A stretch of DNA of 64,000 bases from Sphingobium abikonense NBRC 16140 (GTDB taxonomy: Bacteria > Pseudomonadota > Alphaproteobacteria > Sphingomonadales > Sphingomonadaceae): positions 1 to 64,000 of the forward strand of contig NZ_BCYT01000014.1 in NCBI RefSeq assembly GCF_001598335.1, read 5' to 3'. This document shows positions 17,292-26,557 of the stretch, one piece after another. Below the pieces are notes generated by a model. That model was not told the DNA's origin and did not search any database. It saw only the letters and a program-made list of their open reading frames with translations. Numbering within the stretch: the stretch's first letter is position 1; the number at the start of each line of letters is the position of its first letter. The position numbers and the translations under genes were made by a program.

Positions 17292-18556
17292 CAATCCGCC
17301 AGCCAGTCGGGAATGATATCGCCGTCGATCAGCGCGCGAAGCGGCGGCCGATCACGCACCACCGCCCATTTGTCGCCGGATACGAGCACTTCGGGGGTCA
17401 GCGGCCGGCTGTTATAGGTGCCCGCCATCGTCGCGCCATAGGCGCCCGCGGTCATGAAGGCGACCAGATCGTCCGCCTGCACCACGTCCATGTCGCGATG
17501 CATGGCGAAGGTGTCGCCGGTTTCGCACACCGGGCCGACGACATTGGCGGTCGCACGCTCACCCGATGGCTTCACCGCCCGAATGTCATGCCAGGCATCA
17601 TAAAGGCTGGGGCGCATCAGGTCGTTCATCGCCGCGTCGACGATGACGAAAGGCGCCTGCGCGCCCTGCTTCACCCGAATGACGCGCGACAGGAGGACGC
17701 CTGCATTGCCCACGATGACACGGCCAGGCTCGAACATCAGGCGGACGGGCCAGTCCTGCGTCACCCGGCACACCATTGCGCCATAGTCCGCCGGGCTGGG
17801 TGGTAGTGGCTGGGCGGGGTCATAAGGAACGCCAAGACCGCCGCCCAAATCCGCCGTCCGAATGTCATGGCCGGCTGCGCGCAGCGCTTCGATCAGCGCG
17901 CCGACCTTGACGAAGGCGGCCTCCAGCGGGGCGAGGTCGGTTAGCTGGCTGCCGATATGCACCGCGACGCCCTGCACATCCAGGCCGGGCAGATCGCGGG
18001 CAGCGGCATAGCTGTCCAATGCGCGGTCATAGGGAATGCCGAACTTGTTTTCCGACTTTCCGGTCGAAATCTTGGCATGGGTGCCCGCATCCACATCCGG
18101 ATTGATGCGAAAGGCGACCGGGGCGCACTTGCCGAGGGAAATGGCGACCTGCGAGAGCATCTCTGCCTCCGGCTCGCTCTCCAGATTGAACTGGTAGATG
18201 CCATGGTCCAGCGCCAAGCGCATTTCCTCGGCCGTCTTGCCGACGCCGGAAAAGACGATGCGGCTCGGCGGAATGCCCGCCGCCACCGCGCGCAGCAATT
18301 CGCCACCCGACACGACATCCGCCCCAAGCCCAAGTTTCGCGAGCGTCGCCAGCACCGCCGCATTGGGGTTCGCCTTGACGGCAAAAGCGATCAGTGGATC
18401 ATCAAGCTGTGCCAGGCCATCGCGGAACACGCCGACATGGCGCTCCAATGTCGCCGTGGAATAGACATAGACGGGGGTGCCGACCGCCTGGGCGATGGCC
18501 TCCATCGGCACCTGCTCCACCTGCATGGCGCCGTCGACATAAGAGAAATGGTCCAC
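17291..18556 (-). CDS. lysA: diaminopimelate decarboxylase
   Basis: A fold-III PLP enzyme converting meso-diaminopimelate to lysine, the last step of lysine biosynthesis. The start is taken as GTG 18556 (VDHFSYVDG), about 421 residues, because the family begins with this segment; upstream sequence in the frame looks non-coding. The PLP lysine is in AFAVKANPN (about residue 61). Other signatures are HIGSQLTD, the glycine-rich DLGGGLGVPY and PGRVIVGNAG, and the C-terminal GPVCETGD carrying the active-site Cys from the partner subunit. It lies between a small lipoprotein gene (16-bp gap) and cysG, with argH upstream, so one transcript is likely. Confidence 0.96.
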   Translation of the reverse strand: MDHFSYVDGAMQVEQVPMEAIAQAVGTPVYVYSTATLERHVGVFRDGLAQLDDPLIAFAVKANPNAAVLATLAKLGLGADVVSGGELLRAVAAGIPPSRIVFSGVGKTAEEMRLALDHGIYQFNLESEPEAEMLSQVAISLGKCAPVAFRINPDVDAGTHAKISTGKSENKFGIPYDRALDSYAAARDLPGLDVQGVAVHIGSQLTDLAPLEAAFVKVGALIEALRAAGHDIRTADLGGGLGVPYDPAQPLPPSPADYGAMVCRVTQDWPVRLMFEPGRVIVGNAGVLLSRVIRVKQGAQAPFVIVDAAMNDLMRPSLYDAWHDIRAVKPSGERATANVVGPVCETGDTFAMHRDMDVVQADDLVAFMTAGAYGATMAGTYNSRPLTPEVLVSGDKWAVVRDRPPLRALIDGDIIPDWLAD

Positions 18557-18572
18557 GCTCTGATCCTGTGGT

Positions 18573-18833
18573 CTAGTTGGGCTGCGCTTCGGGCGGCAGG
18601 TCGAATTCGTCGTCGGTGCGCTCGCGCGACTGGGTGAGCAGTTCGACATTGCGCTCCGGGCGCGCCTGGATGGAGGGCGTCAGCAATTGCGTGCTGGTGG
18701 GCGCGGTCGCCGCACCGACCGGCACTGCGGGCAGCCTTTGCCCCTCAACAGGTTTCAGGGGCTGACGACCCCCGCAGCCAGCGAGCGCCAGCATGGTCAG
18801 GCCGAGGCCCGCGATGATGCGCAGCGTCTTCAT
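18573..18833 (-). CDS. small lipoprotein, LptM-like by position
   Basis: An 86-residue lipoprotein: the signal peptide ends at LALAGC, so Cys20 would be lipidated, and the remainder is Pro- and Gln-rich and probably unstructured. The first mature residues ([12 protein letters not shown]) resemble the CGxxGPL opening of YifL/LptM, the lipoprotein also found next to lysA in enterobacteria, where it assists assembly of the LptD/E lipopolysaccharide translocon. The match is short, so the function is a positional inference. The start codon overlaps the argH stop by 4 bp. Confidence 0.85.
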   Translation of the reverse strand: MKTLRIIAGLGLTMLALAGCGGRQPLKPVEGQRLPAVPVGAATAPTSTQLLTPSIQARPERNVELLTQSRERTDDEFDLPPEAQPN

Positions 18834-20218
18834 CCCAGTTCCTCCATGGCCTGCGCGATGCGGGCGCGCACCTGATCGGGCGCGGTGCCGCCATGGCTTT
18901 TCCGGCTGGCGACGGACGCATCGACCGTCAGCACGGCATAGACCCGGTCATCGATCCGGTCGTCGATCGCGCGCAACTTTTCGGGCGGCAGTTTGTCGAG
19001 CGATACGCCCGCCTCTTCCGCCGCCGCCACCGCCCGACCGGTGATATGGTGCGCTTCACGGAAAGGAATGCCGCCTTCGCGCACCAGCCAGTCGGCAAGG
19101 TCGGTCGCGGTCGCAAAACCGCTTTCGGCCAGGCCGCGCATCCGGTCGGTGCGGAACGTCACGGTTTCCACCATGCCCGTCATCGCCGCGATCGACAGGG
19201 CAAGCAGGTCGTGCGCCTCGAACACCGGCGGCTTGTCGTCCTGCATATCCTTGGAATAAGCGAGCGGCAGCCCCTTCATCGTGACGCAGAGTGCGGTCAT
19301 GCAGCCCATGATGCGCCCGGCATGGCCGCGCACCAGTTCGGCGGCGTCGGGATTGCGCTTTTGCGGCATGATCGAGCTGCCGGTCGAATAGGCGTCGGGC
19401 AGCTTGACGAAGCCGAAGGGCTGGCTCGCCCAGATGATGAATTCCTCTGCAAGCCTCGACAGGTGCAGCGACGCCTGGGTCGCGGCCATCAGATAGTCGA
19501 GCGCGAAATCGCGGTCGGACACGCTGTCCAGGCTATTGTCCGTTGGCTTGGCAAAGCCCAGCGCCGCCGCCGTCATGTGGCGATCGGTGGGAAAGCCGGT
19601 GCCGGCAAGCGCCGCCGCGCCCAGCGGACATTCATTGAGGCGCGCGCGCGCATCGGCAAAGCGGCTGCGGTCGCGACGCACCATCTCATAATAGGCCATC
19701 AGATGATGGCCGAGCGTCACCGGCTGCGCGGACTGCAAATGGGTAAAGCCGGGCATCACGGCGTCGGCATGATCCTGTGCCCGCGCGACCAGCGCGCGCT
19801 GCAAGCCGACAAGCCCCGCCTCCACCTCGTCAATGGCATCGCGCACCCACAGGCGAAAGTCGGTCGCCACCTGGTCATTGCGGCTGCGCGCGGTATGCAA
19901 CCGCCCGGCGACCGGGCCGATCAGTTCCGCGAGGCGCGATTCCGTCACCATGTGGATGTCTTCAAGATCAAGGTTCACCGGAACCCCGTTCGCTTCATAT
20001 TCGGCGGCGATGGTGTCCAGCCCGGCGCTGATCGCGTCTGCATCGGCCTGGCTGACGATCCCCTGACGCGCCAGCATCGCCACATGCGCCTTGGACCCGG
20101 CGATATCCTGTTTCCACAAGCGCTTGTCGAATGGGATGGAGGCATTTATCTCGCGCATGATCGAGGCGGGGCCGGCAGCGAAGCGGCCGCCCCACATGCT
20201 GTTGGAGCCTGAACCCAT
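18830..20218 (-). CDS. argH: argininosuccinate lyase
   Basis: A fumarase/aspartase-superfamily enzyme splitting argininosuccinate into arginine and fumarate. The start is taken as ATG 20218 ([13 protein letters not shown]; 462 residues); the ATG at 20197, just before WGGRF, is the alternative. The signature loop [12 protein letters not shown] is intact, as are [13 protein letters not shown] and TGFPTDR. The frame continues upstream to 20383, but that part lies in the divergent tlpA gene and is not typical of the family. It is the first gene of argH-lipoprotein-lysA-cysG. Its start codon shares bases with the divergent tlpA start. Confidence 0.96.
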   Translation of the reverse strand: MGSGSNSMWGGRFAAGPASIMREINASIPFDKRLWKQDIAGSKAHVAMLARQGIVSQADADAISAGLDTIAAEYEANGVPVNLDLEDIHMVTESRLAELIGPVAGRLHTARSRNDQVATDFRLWVRDAIDEVEAGLVGLQRALVARAQDHADAVMPGFTHLQSAQPVTLGHHLMAYYEMVRRDRSRFADARARLNECPLGAAALAGTGFPTDRHMTAAALGFAKPTDNSLDSVSDRDFALDYLMAATQASLHLSRLAEEFIIWASQPFGFVKLPDAYSTGSSIMPQKRNPDAAELVRGHAGRIMGCMTALCVTMKGLPLAYSKDMQDDKPPVFEAHDLLALSIAAMTGMVETVTFRTDRMRGLAESGFATATDLADWLVREGGIPFREAHHITGRAVAAAEEAGVSLDKLPPEKLRAIDDRIDDRVYAVLTVDASVASRKSHGGTAPDQVRARIAQAMEELG

Positions 20219-20834
20219 GCTGTCGTCGTCCCGCGCGCTAATGATATTGCTCCTGCCTGCGTTGCTGGCGGCATGCGATAGGCAATCACCGCCCAAGGAG
20301 CAAGCCAATGCCGCCATCAGCGGCGAAGTCGCGCCGACGCCCGGCGAAGCAACCGCAGAGCCGAAGGGCGAGGCGGCGTTCAATTACAAGATCGACAAAA
20401 GCAAGGCCGGCACCGCCGCGCCCGACTTCGTGTTTCAGGCGCCCGATGGCAGCGACATGACGCTGCAGGATTTCGCGGGCAAGCCGATGCTGGTCAATCT
20501 GTGGGCGACATGGTGCGCGCCCTGTGTCGCGGAAATGCCGACGCTGGACCGTGTTGCAGCTGCGCACGGCGCCAAAGGCCTCGCCGTGCTGACCATTTCG
20601 CAGGATGTGCAGGGCGCAAAGGCGGCGGGCGCATTCTTCGCCAAACATGATCTGCCGCATCTCAAGGCCTATACCGATCCGGACAATCGTTTCGGCTTTT
20701 CCTATGCGACCGGCGTCCTGCCCACGACCGTCCTCTATGACGCGCAGGGCAAGGAGATGCTGCGCGTGATTGGCGCGATGGACTGGGAAGGCGCGGAAGC
20801 CAGGGCGCTGATCGAGGACGCGCTCGCCTCCTGA
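20217..20834 (+). CDS. tlpA: TlpA-type thiol:disulfide reductase, lipid-anchored
   Basis: About 205 residues from ATG 20217. The signal sequence ends in LLAAC with Asp at +2 (CDRQ), so it is a predicted lipoprotein probably kept in the inner membrane, facing the periplasm. A flexible linker rich in Ala, Pro and Glu precedes the thioredoxin domain with active site WATWCAPC and a cis-Pro loop at GVLPTTVLY. Known relatives keep cytochrome c or CuA-site cysteines reduced during respiratory chain assembly. A tlpA-like gene facing argH is a recurring alphaproteobacterial arrangement. The alternative ATG at 20241 would still give a signal peptide. Confidence 0.93.
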   Translation: MLSSSRALMILLLPALLAACDRQSPPKEQANAAISGEVAPTPGEATAEPKGEAAFNYKIDKSKAGTAAPDFVFQAPDGSDMTLQDFAGKPMLVNLWATWCAPCVAEMPTLDRVAAAHGAKGLAVLTISQDVQGAKAAGAFFAKHDLPHLKAYTDPDNRFGFSYATGVLPTTVLYDAQGKEMLRVIGAMDWEGAEARALIEDALAS

Positions 20835-21090
20835 TCTACAAGGCGCAAGACCATAAAAACGAAGCTACCACGAAAATCCTCCATGTCAGCCGATGCAAAC
20901 TTGCCTTGAAGATAAATTTTCTGGCGCGGTAATGCCTGCACGCACGCAAAGCCAATATCTTCGCATTGGCGCTTGTGTCTTTTGCGACACAGACTCCGCC
21001 TTTGATGAAAATGCTGCGCTGCAATAGCGGCTCGGCTGAAACCATTCGTTCATCCCCTTGTCATCGACATTGCAAAAACAGGGGGCATGA

Positions 21091-23658
21091 ATGACAAGAC
21101 TGTCCGCGTTCAAACTTTCTCTTATCCTGGCGTCGTCTTGGTCAGCCGGTGCGCTGGCGCAGGAAGCGCCGCAGGAACCGCAGGCCGACGACGGCGCGGC
21201 CATCATCGTCACCGGGACCCGTGCCGTGGGCATGCAGGCGGCGGACAGCGCCGCGCCCGTCACGGTGCTGGGCGAACAGGCGCTGTCGAGCGTGGGCCAG
21301 CCCAACCTCAATCAGGCCCTTACGCAGTTGGTGCCGAGCTTCACTGCCCAGACGCAGGGCGTTGACATGTCGAACTTCTCGCTGTCGGCCCGTCTGCGCG
21401 GCCTCAGCCCGAACCACACGCTAGTCATGGTGAATGGCAAGCGCCGCCACGGTTCGGCCATTCTTCAGGTGATCGCTGGCCCGTTCCAGGGTTCGGCGGC
21501 GCCCAGCATCGATCTCATTCCGCCAGACGCCGTGTCGCGCATCGAAATTTTGCAGGACGGCGCATCGGCAGTGTACGGCACCGACGCGATCGCCGGCGCC
21601 ATCAACATGATCTTGAAGGACCAGTCCGACGGCGGCACCTTCAAGGTGACAGGCGGCCAATATTATAACAGCGAAGGCGAACTCTTCTCCGCATCGGGCA
21701 ATGTCGGCTTCAAACTGGGCGAAGACGGCTTTTTCAACGTCACCGCCTTCCACCGCCGTCAGGATTACACGACCACCGGCACGGGCCAGGTCATCATGTC
21801 GGACATCGACGGCAATCCTTATGTAAATGCCGCTGGCACCTATCCCGGACAATTCCCGTCGACCAGCAATTATTATGACCCTGCCTGGGCCAATCTGGAT
21901 CTGAACGGCATCAACGGCGGGCAGGCGAAATCGCAGCTCAACATCCTCTTCTATAATATGGGCTATGATTTCGGCGGCGTCGAACTCTACAGCTTCGGCG
22001 ATGTGTCGCGGCGCGTGGGCTATGCCTATCAGGGCTATCGTCCGCCCAACCGCATCTGCGCCGACGCGACCGACCTGTCGACCTGCTATGGCGAAACCGG
22101 CACTTTCGGCATGGTGCCGCAGCAGAAGGTGGAGCAGAAGGAATATAGCTTCACCGTTGGTGCAAAGGGTGAATTCGGCTCTGACTGGAATTATGATCTG
22201 AGCGTCACCTACGGCTATGACCAGAACAAGATCTGGACCATTGAATCGGCCCACCGGTCGCTCTGGATCGCCAATTACAACGCCTCTCTGACAGACCCCA
22301 CCATCACGCCCAATACGGTGAGCGACGCCTATGACGGCGGCTTCAAGCTCAGCCAGCTCACCACCACGCTCGACATCCGCAAGGAATTCGACGTGGGCAT
22401 GGCCAATCCGCTGACCCTGGCCTTTGGCGGCGAATATCGGCGCGACACTTATGAAATCATGCAGGGCGACTATTATTCCACCCTGGCAGAAGGCGTGCAG
22501 TCTTTCCCCGGCTACAAGGACATCGACGCCGGCAAGCATCGCCGCAGTTCGCGCGCAGGCTATATCAACCTGATCGCCGAACCGATCGACAAGTGGACCA
22601 TCGACATTGCCGGCCGCTATGAAGATTATACCGACTTTGGCGATACGACGATCGGCAAGATCACGACGCGCTATGATTTCTCGGACGCCTTCGCGATCCG
22701 CGGCACCGCCTCCACCGGGTTCCGCGCACCGACACTGGCCGAATCCTTCTACTCGACGGTGAATGTCGGCCCCACCAGCGCCGTGCTGCAATTGCCCGCC
22801 GGTTCGCCAGCAGCGACCTTGCTCGGGTTCAATTCCCTGCGTCCTGAAAAGTCCACCAACTTCTCGGCCGGTATCGTTATTCACCCGACGCCCAAGCTCG
22901 CGATCACGATCGATGGCTATTATATCAAGATCAAGGACCGCATCTCTGCGACGGCGACGCTGCCCGCGATCCAGGGCGGTGTTCCGGTTGCTGGCGCGGA
23001 AAGCATCCTTGCCGCGATCGCGTCCACCGGCCTCGTGCTCGACACCGGCCTTCAGACGCTGGGCGTGGCGAGCTTCACCAACCTCATCGACACTGAAACC
23101 TACGGCATCGACTTCGCCGCCCGTTATCCGGTCATGCTCGATTTCGGCAAGCTCGACCTGTCGCTGACGGCCAACTACAACAAGACCAAGATCACGGATA
23201 ACAAGAATACTGCGCTGTTCAGCGCCGTGTCGGAAAGCTATATCGAGGACGCGTCGCCCGAATATAAGGTGGTTGGCAATATCAACTTCTCGACCGGCCC
23301 ATTCTCGGCCAATCTGCGCCAAACCTTCTATGGCAAAACCAGCATCCTCGTCCGTTCGGCGCTGTCGGCGGCGGCGATGAACGGCCAGTCGATCGAGCGG
23401 GACGGCGTCGTCAAGGCGACCGGGATCACCGATCTGGAACTGGGCTATGACTTCACCGACTTCGTCAAATTCTCGGTCGGTGCGAATAACCTGTTCGACA
23501 AGCGGCCGGAAAAGCCCAAGCTGCTGAGCGGCGTCACCGTGCTACCGGGTCAGTCGCCCTATGAAAATGGCACGACCACGTGGAACAGCTATTATGGCCA
23601 TGGCGCTTATGGCTCGGCCGGCGGCTATTATTACGCGCGTCTCGACTTCAAGTTCTGA
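21091..23658 (+). CDS. TonB-dependent outer-membrane receptor
   Basis: An 855-residue receptor with a signal peptide cleaved near ALAQ, a TonB box-like segment (AAIIVTGTR), a plug domain (SLSARLRGLSPNHTLVMVNG, then IEILQDGASAVYGTDAIAGA) and a 22-strand-type beta barrel ending in aromatic RLDFKF. The start has a purine-rich AGGGGG upstream. The 256-bp region before it (20835-21090) holds no gene and must carry the promoter. It is followed by a rho-independent terminator, then two exported PLP enzymes and an exported RidA, suggesting it imports their substrate or product across the outer membrane. The ligand is unknown. Confidence 0.95.
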   Translation: MTRLSAFKLSLILASSWSAGALAQEAPQEPQADDGAAIIVTGTRAVGMQAADSAAPVTVLGEQALSSVGQPNLNQALTQLVPSFTAQTQGVDMSNFSLSARLRGLSPNHTLVMVNGKRRHGSAILQVIAGPFQGSAAPSIDLIPPDAVSRIEILQDGASAVYGTDAIAGAINMILKDQSDGGTFKVTGGQYYNSEGELFSASGNVGFKLGEDGFFNVTAFHRRQDYTTTGTGQVIMSDIDGNPYVNAAGTYPGQFPSTSNYYDPAWANLDLNGINGGQAKSQLNILFYNMGYDFGGVELYSFGDVSRRVGYAYQGYRPPNRICADATDLSTCYGETGTFGMVPQQKVEQKEYSFTVGAKGEFGSDWNYDLSVTYGYDQNKIWTIESAHRSLWIANYNASLTDPTITPNTVSDAYDGGFKLSQLTTTLDIRKEFDVGMANPLTLAFGGEYRRDTYEIMQGDYYSTLAEGVQSFPGYKDIDAGKHRRSSRAGYINLIAEPIDKWTIDIAGRYEDYTDFGDTTIGKITTRYDFSDAFAIRGTASTGFRAPTLAESFYSTVNVGPTSAVLQLPAGSPAATLLGFNSLRPEKSTNFSAGIVIHPTPKLAITIDGYYIKIKDRISATATLPAIQGGVPVAGAESILAAIASTGLVLDTGLQTLGVASFTNLIDTETYGIDFAARYPVMLDFGKLDLSLTANYNKTKITDNKNTALFSAVSESYIEDASPEYKVVGNINFSTGPFSANLRQTFYGKTSILVRSALSAAAMNGQSIERDGVVKATGITDLELGYDFTDFVKFSVGANNLFDKRPEKPKLLSGVTVLPGQSPYENGTTTWNSYYGHGAYGSAGGYYYARLDFKF

Positions 23659-23673
23659 CGCCGTCACGAAGGA

Positions 23674-23703
23674 GGGCCGGTCCAGCGATGGATCGGCCCT
23701 TTT
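23674..23703 (+). terminator. rho-independent terminator after the TonB receptor
   Basis: GGGCCGGTCC (23674-23683) pairs with GGATCGGCCC (23690-23699) in a 10-bp stem with one G-U pair and a 6-nt loop, followed by TTTTGCTTTT. It ends about 24 bp before the next start codon, so the downstream enzymes are probably expressed by partial read-through or from a promoter inside this region. Confidence 0.85.
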
Positions 23704-23727
23704 GCTTTTGGCCATTGGAAGGTGCTC

Positions 23728-24849
23728 ATGTCCCTGTCCCGACGAATGATGATGCGCGGCGCCGTGGCGGCGGCGGGCGCCATGTCCGCAGTGCCCGCCA
23801 TCGCGCAACGCGGCCGCGCGGTTGCGCTGCCCGACGATCCGGCCGGCATGATCGCCACGCTGACCGATGGCGTCTATATCAACAGCAACGAACATCCCGT
23901 GGGGCCCGGCCCCGCCGCGCTGGCGGCGCTGGCCGGATTGCCGCCCCTGTCCGGGCGTTATGGCATGGCCTTTGCCGGCAAGCTGGAAAGCCTGTTCGCC
24001 CGGCAAAATGGCCTCGCCGCCGACCAGGTTCAGGTTCACCCCGGTTCCTTCATGCCGCTGCGCTCGGTCGCGCTGAGCTACAGTTCGCAGGAACGGCCAA
24101 TCGCCTATTTCGAACCGACATTCGATCAGGGATTCCTCGGCCTTAGCAATGAAAGCGTGACGCGATCGGTCGCGGTGCCGTTGTCGGGCGATTTCAAGGC
24201 CGACCCCAGGGCATTGCTGGCCGCCGCGCCCGATGCAGGCGTTTATTATCTGTGCAATCCCAACAACCCGACCGGCCTGCCGGTGGCGCGGGCGGACATC
24301 GACTGGCTGCTCGCCAACAAGCCAAAGGACAGCATCCTCCTTGTAGACGAAGCCTATATCCAGTTCAGCGACGCGCAAAGCTGCCTCGACCTGGTGGCAT
24401 CGGGTGCCGACCTGCTGGTGACGCGCACCTTTTCCAAAATTTATGGCCTTGCAGGCCTGCGCTGCGGCCTGATCGCCGGGCGCAAGGATTTGCTGGACGG
24501 AATGGCGCGCCATGGCGTCAACATCACGCCCATGCCCGCCGTGATCGCAGCCGAAGCCAGCCTGCTCGACGCGGATCTGGTGCCCATGCGCAAGGCGCAG
24601 AACAAGGCCGTGCGTGACGACCTCATTGCCTGGTGCGCGGCGCAGGGCCTGCGCGCCTTGCCCAGCGAAGCGAGTTTTCTGATGATCCATGTCGGCCGAC
24701 CGGGGGCCGATGTGACGGCCGCGCTCGCGCGCGATCGCATCTTCATTGGCGGACCGCGCAAGCATATGGACGACTGGGTGCGCGTATCCATCGGTACGGC
24801 AGCGGAGATGCAGGCGTTTAAGACCGCCCTGCTCAAAGTTCTGGCGTGA
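23728..24849 (+). CDS. exported (Tat) PLP aminotransferase, HisC-like fold
   Basis: About 373 residues from ATG 23728, which has the ribosome binding site GGAAGG 5-6 nt upstream. The N-terminus SLSRRMMMRG followed by an Ala-rich core and AIAQ is a twin-arginine signal, so the folded holoenzyme would be exported with PLP bound. The fold I aminotransferase motifs are present: NPNNPTG (about 177-183), the VDEAYI Asp, and the Schiff-base lysine in TFSKIYGLAGLRCG (about K237). The nearest cytoplasmic relatives are histidinol-phosphate aminotransferases, but export and context argue against histidine biosynthesis. The stop overlaps the next start (GTGA). Confidence 0.9.
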   Translation: MSLSRRMMMRGAVAAAGAMSAVPAIAQRGRAVALPDDPAGMIATLTDGVYINSNEHPVGPGPAALAALAGLPPLSGRYGMAFAGKLESLFARQNGLAADQVQVHPGSFMPLRSVALSYSSQERPIAYFEPTFDQGFLGLSNESVTRSVAVPLSGDFKADPRALLAAAPDAGVYYLCNPNNPTGLPVARADIDWLLANKPKDSILLVDEAYIQFSDAQSCLDLVASGADLLVTRTFSKIYGLAGLRCGLIAGRKDLLDGMARHGVNITPMPAVIAAEASLLDADLVPMRKAQNKAVRDDLIAWCAAQGLRALPSEASFLMIHVGRPGADVTAALARDRIFIGGPRKHMDDWVRVSIGTAAEMQAFKTALLKVLA

Positions 24850-26093
24850 CGCTGTCCCGGCGGCAGGCGATCGGCTCTGCGCTCGCGACACCGGTGGCGG
24901 TCAAGGCAGCAGCCGCCAGTCCCCCTGCCCTGCCCGACAAGTCCAGTTTCGCGCCGACCCCCGTCGCCTATCTGGACAGCGCGTCGATCCACCCGATGAT
25001 CCTTGGCGCGCGGCGCGCAATGGATGCCTATGCCGCGGGCCGCACGCTTGATCCTGCCGCGCCGCCGCCGGTGGATCGCGCCGCCACGATCGCCCGTTTC
25101 GCGCGGCTGGTTAATGCCGATCCTGGTGAAGTGACATGGGTGCAATCGACCACCATGGGCGAACAGGCCGTGCTGCGCGCGCTGGGGTTTCCCGGCGCTG
25201 GCGGCCGCATCGTAACCGACACGCTGCATTTCTACGCCGCCTTCCCCATGTATCAGGAACTGGCCAGCCAAGGCGTCGACGTAACCTGGGTTCGGGCGCG
25301 CGACGGGCGCATCTTGCTGGAGGACATGGCCCGCGCGATCACGCCTGGCACCGGGCTGGTCAGCCTCTCGCTCGTATCAACCTATAACGGGTTCCAGCAT
25401 GACCTGAAGGCGGTCTGCGCGCTCGCCCACGCGGTCGGGGCGCTGGTCTATGCCGACATCATCCATGCCGCCGGCGCGGTGCCGGTCGACCTGCACGACA
25501 GCGGCGTCGATTTCACCGCCTGCGCCACCTATAAATGGTTGATGGGCGATTTTGGCCTGGGCTTTCTCTATGCCCGGCGCGGCATTCTGGATGACCTTCG
25601 GCTGGCGGACTTTGGCTATTATGGCTTTGCCGCGCCCGGCGCTGCGCCGGGCATCGGCCTGTCGCCGCCGCAAACCCATGTCTATCCCATGGACCCGCCA
25701 GGGCCAGCCCCCACCAGCTATGTCCACCGGACCGGCGCGCTCGGCCATTTCGGCACTGGCACCTATGCGCAGGCCGTCATCCCCGCGATCGACCATGGCC
25801 TTGATTATATCGCGGCCATCGGCGTCCCGGCGATCCAGGCCCATGCGCAGCAGATGATCGGCGCGTTGCGGGAAGGGCTGACAGCCAAAGGCTATCGTCT
25901 CATCACGCCCGCCGACGCGCGCACGCCCCTGCTCACCGCCCTTCTGCCCGACGCTCGGGCAAGGCTGGCCGCTACCCTGACGCGCGCGCAGGTGCGCCTA
26001 TCGCTGCACGATCATCATTTTCGGATCGCCCCATCGGTCTTTACCGATATGCGCGATGTCGAGCGGCTGCTCGGCGCGCTGCCCCGCGCCTGA
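24846..26093 (+). CDS. exported (Tat) class V PLP-dependent enzyme, isopenicillin N epimerase-like
   Basis: 415 residues, GTG start translationally coupled to the previous gene. TLSRRQAIG at the N-terminus with a following Ala-rich stretch is a Tat-type signal, though the hydrophobic core is short. The class V fold is visible: LDSASIHP near the start, a cofactor-stacking Asp/His in YADIIHAAG (D204, H207) and the PLP lysine in ATYKWLMGDFG (K230). Members include cysteine desulfurases, epimerases and lyases, so desulfuration, epimerisation or transamination are all possible. It is followed after 20 bp by an exported RidA, which in other settings clears reactive enamine products of such enzymes. 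Confidence 0.88.
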   Translation: MTLSRRQAIGSALATPVAVKAAAASPPALPDKSSFAPTPVAYLDSASIHPMILGARRAMDAYAAGRTLDPAAPPPVDRAATIARFARLVNADPGEVTWVQSTTMGEQAVLRALGFPGAGGRIVTDTLHFYAAFPMYQELASQGVDVTWVRARDGRILLEDMARAITPGTGLVSLSLVSTYNGFQHDLKAVCALAHAVGALVYADIIHAAGAVPVDLHDSGVDFTACATYKWLMGDFGLGFLYARRGILDDLRLADFGYYGFAAPGAAPGIGLSPPQTHVYPMDPPGPAPTSYVHRTGALGHFGTGTYAQAVIPAIDHGLDYIAAIGVPAIQAHAQQMIGALREGLTAKGYRLITPADARTPLLTALLPDARARLAATLTRAQVRLSLHDHHFRIAPSVFTDMRDVERLLGALPRA

Positions 26094-26113
26094 CCCTTAA
26101 AGGAGAGATCACC

Positions 26114-26545
26114 ATGAAATCTGCCCTCACTGCTCTTCTGCTGTGCACCGCCGCGCCGGCCTTGGCCCAGCCCGCCGCAGCCCCGCCGCCTGTGCCCGCG
26201 CAATTGCCCTTTTCGCCTGCCGTGCCCGCGGGCGGCCTTCTTTTCCTGTCCGGCCAGATCGGTCAGGTGCCTGAAGGCATGGATCGGCATACCGACGGAT
26301 TCGATGCCGCCGTCAAAGGCGCGATGGACGCGATCGGCGCGATCCTGACATCGAACGGGCTGGATTATGGCGACATCGTCAAATGCACGGTGATGCTGGC
26401 CGACATGACGGACTGGCCACGGTTCAACGCAGCCTATCTGCCCTATTTCAAGGGCAAGCGCCTACCCGCCCGCAGCGCCTTCGGCGCGAATGGCCTGGCG
26501 TTGGGCGCGCCCCTGGAAGTCGAATGTATCGCCGCGCTGCGGTGA
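26114..26545 (+). CDS. exported RidA-family enamine/imine deaminase
   Basis: 143 residues with ribosome binding site AAAGGAGAG and a clear Sec signal peptide (MKSALTALLLCTAAPALAQ), unusual because most RidA proteins are cytoplasmic. The YjgF/RidA fold is complete, with the substrate-binding Arg (R120 in LPARSAFG) and the C-terminal Glu (E137 in EVECIA) conserved, which is the pattern of active deaminases. In known systems RidA hydrolyses 2-aminoacrylate and similar intermediates released by PLP enzymes. Here it is the last gene behind two exported PLP enzymes, so the same chemistry in the periplasm is the natural inference. Confidence 0.92.
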   Translation: MKSALTALLLCTAAPALAQPAAAPPPVPAQLPFSPAVPAGGLLFLSGQIGQVPEGMDRHTDGFDAAVKGAMDAIGAILTSNGLDYGDIVKCTVMLADMTDWPRFNAAYLPYFKGKRLPARSAFGANGLALGAPLEVECIAALR

Positions 26546-26557
26546 ACTAGCGCTGCC

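Noticed and set aside
21421..23322. 633-residue minus-strand ORF
   Set aside because: Antisense shadow of the TonB receptor.
23728..24849. histidinol-phosphate aminotransferase of histidine biosynthesis
   Set aside because: The Tat-type signal and the operon with an exported class V enzyme and RidA argue for a different, extracytoplasmic role.
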